DNA from: Clostridiales bacterium UBA1742 | GTDB lineage: Bacteria; Bacillota; Clostridia; TANB77; CAG-508 | Length of the DNA: 18,330 nt | Assembly: GCA_002314935.1 (NCBI GenBank) | Contig: DCHW01000056.1 | Coordinates: 1 to 18,330 of the forward strand | Direction of reading: 5' to 3' | In this document: in pieces, positions 14,199 through 18,330 of the stretch | Layout of the letters: each line of letters opens with the position of its first letter | How positions within the stretch are numbered: the stretch's first letter is position 1 | Position numbers and translations under genes: made by a program | The notes under the pieces: model-generated | What the model saw: only the letters and a program-made list of their open reading frames with translations | Told to the model about the DNA's origin: nothing | Database searches by the model: none

Positions 14199-15974
14199 TT
14201 AAATTTCTGAAATATTTATATTACTCAAAAAACTTTTTATTATGTCTTCTGAAACTTCTGTTTCAGTTCCTTCAAAATCTATTCTAAAATAATTTTCTTT
14301 GTCCAATTCAAGCCATACATATACTTTATTTGTTTTTTCTTCCAAAAATACATATGATAATACCTGATATTTATATGTTTTTCCATTAATTTCTATTGTT
14401 TTTATATTTGATAATGTAACATCATCTTCATAATCTGTTTCAAACTCATAATCTTCCTGTATATATTTTTTTATTTCATCTTCAGTAGACCAATCGACAT
14501 AAGTATTTGCTTCTATTGTTTCATTGTTCTTTTCTTTTTTATAATATTTATATGTATCAGAACTCCATGTTTCATCATATTCAAATCCATCTGGAACTAT
14601 ATAACTTACCTTGTACTCATAATTAGATACTTCATTTTTTTTAGTAGATTTTTCTGTAATATCACTAGTCGGATCAACCAAATTTGTTGAATTGTTTTTT
14701 GCCTTGTTAAGCAATTGTGTTGAAGCAATTTCAGATATTACATCTCCAATTAATGGAAGCTCCATTAGATTTTCTGTGATTTTTTGTGATTCTTTTTCAG
14801 TAATTTCATCAAATTTTACTGAATTTTTTATATTAATTTTATCTATTTCTTTACCATATTCGTCTTTATACTTCATTCCTAATTTTATTGTACCAAGATT
14901 CTCAGGAATATTTATTAATAAATTCATGCTTCCAGATTTTTCATCTTTTTTATCCGTTTCTTTGCTAAGCTTTATATTTCCTGTAATGCTCTCATTGTCA
15001 GGATTCACAATAGTAAATGAATATGTATTTTCTTCATCCTTTATTACTGACATTTTTACATCATTATTTTTATCTTTTTCATAAATTTCAAATGCACAAC
15101 CTACAATTTCATTTGTAATTCCAGTTGTATAAATTGTAATTTCAAAATTTAATTCAATTTCTTTAGAATAATTATAATATTGTGAAACAAGACTTGTAGT
15201 TGCAGAAACCATATTTAAAATTTGAACTGGTGATTCATCAAAAAGTTTTATAAATTTTTTATTTTCACTTAAGTTTCTAGATACCTTGCTTATTACATTA
15301 CACATTTCTTTAAAATTTAAACTTAAAACATTTTTATTAACATTCTTTTCTTTTCCATTTATTATAATTGTTTCTGTTTCTTGTGAAAATTTTCCAACTT
15401 CATTTAATACATTTTTTAATTCATTAGCAAGTATTTTTTTAGCTTTTGTTCCATTTTTTTCACTAATTTTTATTCCATTATTTAAATTTAAATAATTTCC
15501 AGTTATTTGATTAATATCAACTGTTTCATTATTCAATTGTATATATTTATCAAAAATTTCATTTAAAAATAAATATACATCTCCATTAGTATAAATTATT
15601 TGTGAATCAATTACATTTTCATTTTTATAATTTAATTCTAAATTTTCTATTGCTTGTTTTTGATTTAAATCTAACTGTAGTTCCATATTAAGGCAACAAT
15701 CTTTTAATATATCAGATATTTGTTTAGCCTCTTTCTCATCAGATTCAATATCCATAGTTAATTCAATATTAGATTTAACAGTATCATAATCATTTATTTC
15801 TATTGATCCAAATATTTTATCAACAGCTTTGCTAAATGCTGCTTTTGGAGTATTAAAAACAACAAAATATAATACAGTAGCTACAATTAATAATGCTATA
15901 GTGACTGCTAAAGTAACTATAATCCCTATTTTTTTCTTTGACTTTTTTTCAAATTGATTTTCAAAATCCTCCAT
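14199..15974 (-). CDS. Unrecognised membrane-anchored extracellular protein
   Basis: I do not recognise this protein. The start is taken at ATG 15974 (MEDFENQFEKK), giving 591 aa. GGGAGG and GGGGAA lie upstream, whereas the upstream TTG at 16013 has no such site. A short Lys-rich cytoplasmic head is followed by one helix (about 16-40); the remainder, about 550 residues, should be outside. The middle is rich in Asn, Lys, Glu and beta-prone stretches. A separate C-terminal domain (about 455-591, from YKVSYIVPDGFEYDETW) has a PsbP-like feel, with repeated Tyr-rich strands, which is only an impression. It has its own promoter and a terminator on each side, so it is a single-gene unit. A surface or envelope role is inferred from topology alone. 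Confidence 0.8.
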   Translation of the reverse strand: MEDFENQFEKKSKKKIGIIVTLAVTIALLIVATVLYFVVFNTPKAAFSKAVDKIFGSIEINDYDTVKSNIELTMDIESDEKEAKQISDILKDCCLNMELQLDLNQKQAIENLELNYKNENVIDSQIIYTNGDVYLFLNEIFDKYIQLNNETVDINQITGNYLNLNNGIKISEKNGTKAKKILANELKNVLNEVGKFSQETETIIINGKEKNVNKNVLSLNFKEMCNVISKVSRNLSENKKFIKLFDESPVQILNMVSATTSLVSQYYNYSKEIELNFEITIYTTGITNEIVGCAFEIYEKDKNNDVKMSVIKDEENTYSFTIVNPDNESITGNIKLSKETDKKDEKSGSMNLLINIPENLGTIKLGMKYKDEYGKEIDKINIKNSVKFDEITEKESQKITENLMELPLIGDVISEIASTQLLNKAKNNSTNLVDPTSDITEKSTKKNEVSNYEYKVSYIVPDGFEYDETWSSDTYKYYKKEKNNETIEANTYVDWSTEDEIKKYIQEDYEFETDYEDDVTLSNIKTIEINGKTYKYQVLSYVFLEEKTNKVYVWLELDKENYFRIDFEGTETEVSEDIIKSFLSNINISEI

Positions 15975-16013
15975 GATTCCCCAAAACCTCCCATAATTAA
16001 TTTTTATAATCAA

Positions 16014-16041
16014 ATTTTATCATAACATTATTTTTTGTCAA
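16014..16041 (-). promoter_or_regulatory. Promoter of the unrecognised membrane-anchored protein gene
   Basis: The minus strand has TTGACA (16036-16041), a 16-base spacer and TAAAAT (16014-16019), about 40 bases upstream of the start codon. The -35 box is overlapped by the dyad at 16038-16056. Confidence 0.55.
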
Positions 16042-16056
16042 GAAATATTTTCTTGA
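16038..16056. promoter_or_regulatory. Inverted repeat overlapping the -35 box, possible operator
   Basis: TCAAGAAA-TAT-TTTCTTGA is a perfect 8-3-8 dyad overlapping the TTGACA box. The symmetry, size and position fit a repressor site, but the sequence is AT-rich and I know no regulator for it. Confidence 0.35.
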
Positions 16057-16131
16057 ATAATCTGAAACAAATCAATTATTGAATTCAAAAAAATTACATC
16101 ATTTATTGAAGAAAAACTTTTTTCTATTATA

Positions 16132-16167
16132 AAAAAATCTGTTTTAATATATTAAAACAGATTTTTT
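16132..16167 (-). terminator. Terminator after RNase J
   Basis: These 36 bases form one perfect palindrome, centred at 16149/16150, containing ATCTGTTTTAATA and its complement flanked by A/T runs. It begins five bases past the end of the RNase J gene. On the minus strand it ends in a run of seven Ts. It also separates RNase J from the next gene's promoter. Confidence 0.85.
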
Positions 16168-16172
16168 ATTTA

Positions 16173-17936
16173 TTATATTTCCATAATTATTGGTAAAATC
16201 ATTGGATCTCTTTTAGTTTTCTTAAACACATAGTCCTTTAATTCTTCTCGTATTACAGATTTTATAGTTGACCAATCAGTAATATGTTTTTCTTCCATCT
16301 TATAAATTTCATCTCTTATAACCTGTTTTATATTTTCCATAAGATTTTCAGATTCCCTTACATATACAAATCCTCTTGATATAACATCCGGTCCTGATAC
16401 TACTCTTCCAATTGAAGAATCCATTGTTAGTACAACAATAATCAATCCATCTTGTGATAATTTTTGTCTATCTCTTAATACAATATTTCCTACATCACCA
16501 ACACCTAATCCGTCAACCATAATTTTCCCAAAAGGAACCGTTCCAGTTAAACTTGCCTCATATTCATTTAATTCTAATACTCTACCATTAGTCATAATAA
16601 AAATATTATCCTTACTCATTCCTAAGCTTTGAGCCGTTTGACTATGAGCAATTAATTGCCTATATTCACCATGAACAGGTATAAAATATTTTGGTCTTAT
16701 TAGTGACAACATTAATTTTTGTTCTTCTTGACAAGCATGACCTGAAACATGTATAGCTTCTAATGCATTATACACAACTTCAGCACCAATTTTCATTAAT
16801 TCATCAATAACCTTTGATACAGCATTTTCATTTCCTGGAATTGGATTTGCAGAAATAATTACTAAATCATTTGGAGTTATTGAAACTTTTCTATGTTCTC
16901 CTGCAGCCATTCTAGTTAAAGCAGACATTGTTTCTCCTTGACTACCTGTTGTAATAATTGTTAAATTTTCATCTGGATAAGATTTAATCATATCTATATC
17001 AATGAAAACATTATCTGGAACTTTAATATATCCAAGTTTTCTAGCAGTTTCGATAGTGTTAATCATACTTCTTCCACATACAGCAATTTTTCTTTTATAT
17101 TTAACTGCTGAATTTACTATTTGTTGAATTCTGTGTACATTTGAAGCAAATGTTGCAACAACAATTCTTTTAGTACAATTTATAAATAATTTATCTAAAA
17201 CCTCTCCTACAGAGCTTTCAGACATTGTATATCCTTTTCTTTCTGCATTAGTGCTATCAGACATTAAAGCAAGAACTCCTTTATTTCCTAAAGCAGATAA
17301 TCTTTTAAAATCAACAGTTTCTCCATCTATTGGAGTATAATCAATTTTAAAATCACCTGTATGAACCACCGTTCCAACTGGAGTATGAATAGCCAAAGAA
17401 CATGCATCTGGAATACTATGTGTCATTCTAATAAATTCAACTTTCATACAACCCAATGTAATAGTTTGTCCAGGATTAACTGTTTTAAGCTTTGTACTTC
17501 TTAACAACTTATGCTCTTCCAACTTATGTTCTATTAAACCTACTGTAAGTTTAGTTGCATATATTGGAATATTAATTTGTTTTAACAAGTATGGTATACT
17601 CCCAATATGATCTTCATGGCCATGAGTAATTACTAAACCTCTTATTTTTTCTTTGTTTTTCTCTAAATATGTTATATCAGGTATTACTAAGTCAATCCCT
17701 AACATGTCATCTTCTGGAAATGCTAACCCACAATCAACTAATACAATATCGTTTTCATATTCAAATACAGTAATATTTTTACCTATTTCTAATAAACCAC
17801 CAAGTGGTATTATTTTTAATTTTTCTTTTTTAAACTTTATTTCTTCAAGTTTATTTTCGCGTTTTTTTATTGAAGTTTTTCTTTTTTTATAATTAGTCTT
17901 TTTTACTTCTTCCTCTTTTTTTATAATTTCATCCAT
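16173..17936 (-). CDS. rnj: Ribonuclease J
   Basis: RNase J is a metallo-beta-lactamase/beta-CASP nuclease, with 5'-3' exo- and endonuclease activity, central to mRNA turnover and rRNA maturation in Firmicutes. The start is placed at ATG 17936 (587 aa), because AAGGAGAGAGG lies just upstream; an in-frame ATG at 17975 has no such site. Motifs, numbered from that start: PLGGLLEIGKN (44-54), HGHEDH (105-110), HTGDF (192-196), SDSTNAERKGYT (226-237), SGHA (398-401) and VHGE (421-424). The C terminus ends DPMILPIIMEI, as in RnjA-type proteins. A basic Lys/Glu-rich N-terminal extension of about 40 residues precedes the nuclease domain and is longer than usual. J1 versus J2 cannot be settled here. 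It is alone in its transcript, with a long leader. Confidence 0.95.
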   Translation of the reverse strand: MDEIIKKEEEVKKTNYKKRKTSIKKRENKLEEIKFKKEKLKIIPLGGLLEIGKNITVFEYENDIVLVDCGLAFPEDDMLGIDLVIPDITYLEKNKEKIRGLVITHGHEDHIGSIPYLLKQINIPIYATKLTVGLIEHKLEEHKLLRSTKLKTVNPGQTITLGCMKVEFIRMTHSIPDACSLAIHTPVGTVVHTGDFKIDYTPIDGETVDFKRLSALGNKGVLALMSDSTNAERKGYTMSESSVGEVLDKLFINCTKRIVVATFASNVHRIQQIVNSAVKYKRKIAVCGRSMINTIETARKLGYIKVPDNVFIDIDMIKSYPDENLTIITTGSQGETMSALTRMAAGEHRKVSITPNDLVIISANPIPGNENAVSKVIDELMKIGAEVVYNALEAIHVSGHACQEEQKLMLSLIRPKYFIPVHGEYRQLIAHSQTAQSLGMSKDNIFIMTNGRVLELNEYEASLTGTVPFGKIMVDGLGVGDVGNIVLRDRQKLSQDGLIIVVLTMDSSIGRVVSGPDVISRGFVYVRESENLMENIKQVIRDEIYKMEEKHITDWSTIKSVIREELKDYVFKKTKRDPMILPIIMEI

Positions 17937-18018
17937 TTTTAATAAACCTCTCTCCTTTTTGTATATAATTAACATTTTTCTTTTGTAAGTTAAAATAATA
18001 TCTTATTAAATTTACACG

Positions 18019-18051
18019 CAATAAAAACTAGTTTAAATTCAAATTAAACTA
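18019..18051 (-). promoter_or_regulatory. Terminator-like hairpin in the RNase J leader
   Basis: On the minus strand TAGTTTAA pairs with TTAAACTA across a 7-base loop and is followed by GTTTTTATTG. It lies roughly 100 bases into the leader and about 85 before the start codon. It could be a weak attenuator or just an mRNA stem. The 355 bases from 17976 to 18330 hold no gene, only this element, the palindrome, the promoter and the end repeat. Confidence 0.35.
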
Positions 18052-18129
18052 ATAATTACATAAATTTCTATATAATATTTTCCGTTCATTTTTTATAAAT
18101 AACATTAATTATATTTTCCGAATCATATA

Positions 18130-18149
18130 TACTTAAACATGTTTAAGTA
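18130..18149. promoter_or_regulatory. 20-nt perfect palindrome at the start of the RNase J transcript
   Basis: TACTTAAACATGTTTAAGTA is self-complementary over all 20 bases. It starts 13 bases past the -10 box, so it lies at about +6 to +25. It could be an operator blocking promoter clearance, or a 5' stem protecting the mRNA from 5'-end-dependent nucleases, including RNase J itself. Confidence 0.5.
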
Positions 18150-18161
18150 CCAACTTTTTAA

Positions 18162-18190
18162 ATTATACTACAAATTAGAGAAATTGTCAA
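18162..18190 (-). promoter_or_regulatory. Consensus promoter of the RNase J gene
   Basis: The minus strand carries the exact sigma-A consensus: TTGACA (18185-18190), 17 bases, TATAAT (18162-18167). Transcription would start near 18155, giving a leader of about 220 bases. Confidence 0.85.
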
Positions 18191-18262
18191 TTCCTTGCTC
18201 TTTCTATTGTAGTAAATTTATGATAATATCACCTTAGAACTACCTAAGCAAATATTTCACCT

Positions 18263-18285
18263 TGTAGGGGCGATTTTAATCGCCC
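18263..18285. repeat. Palindromic GC-rich intergenic repeat
   Basis: TGTAGGGGCGATTTTAATCGCCC contains an 8-bp stem GGGCGATT/AATCGCCC with a two-base centre. It is a GC-rich island in an AT-rich region and matches, in inverse orientation, the fragment at positions 1-20. Whether a longer element (for example a MITE ending in CGCCCCTACA) extends beyond the window cannot be seen. Confidence 0.65.
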
Positions 18286-18330
18286 GTCAATGATAAATAC
18301 ATCTAATAAAAATTTGTAATTAATGTTATA

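Noticed and set aside
18039..18089. Possible 16-aa leader ORF (ATG AAC GGA ...) in the RNase J leader
   Set aside because: No Shine-Dalgarno sequence precedes it and it shows no run of a regulatory codon; chance ORFs are frequent in such sequence.

Overview
The window is about three-quarters A+T, with AT-ending codons, AGGAGG-type ribosome sites and a Gram-positive gene set (RNase J, FemAB-type transferase, DUF1189 protein, class A PBP, short DprA). This points to an AT-rich, probably uncultured Clostridia-like Firmicute; the lineage is inferred only from sequence style. Both ends carry copies of the same short GC-rich palindromic repeat in opposite orientation, as expected if the contig broke at repeats.

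Layout, left to right: a tRNA-Glu(CTC) with its own promoter (minus strand). Then a seven-gene minus-strand cell-envelope operon, transcribed from a TTGAAA-17-TATAAT promoter at about 10150 down to a terminator at 428-475: class A PBP, cysS (TTG start), dCMP deaminase, FemX-like transferase, alanine racemase, DUF1189 membrane protein, ftsH. The alanine racemase is broken as read: one extra base near 4303 separates the catalytic-lysine segment from the rest. Next come dprA, folD and a cysteine-synthase-like PLP enzyme (minus), then a divergent RluA-type pseudouridine synthase (plus) ending at a bidirectional terminator. Last are an unrecognised membrane-anchored protein and RNase J (both minus), each with its own promoter.

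The most interesting element is the 318-base gap upstream of the cysteine-synthase-like gene. It encodes a 12-residue leader peptide, MINNIIINCCRC, with a strong ribosome site and promoter. Mutually exclusive hairpins follow it, and then an intrinsic terminator just before the structural gene. This has the full layout of a ribosome-mediated transcription attenuator that senses Cys-tRNA(Cys). When cysteine is plentiful the ribosome reaches the stop codon and termination is favoured; when cysteine is scarce it stalls on the Cys codons and readthrough is favoured. In Firmicutes cysteine genes are more commonly controlled by T-boxes or CymR, so this is a candidate for an undescribed regulator. folD and dprA lie downstream without a visible terminator and may be co-regulated.

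Other points: the RNase J leader starts from a near-perfect promoter and contains a 20-nt palindrome and a terminator-like hairpin, suggesting regulation in the 5' leader. CysS carries TIGN in place of HIGH. No CRISPR array, insertion sequence, rRNA or phage gene was seen.
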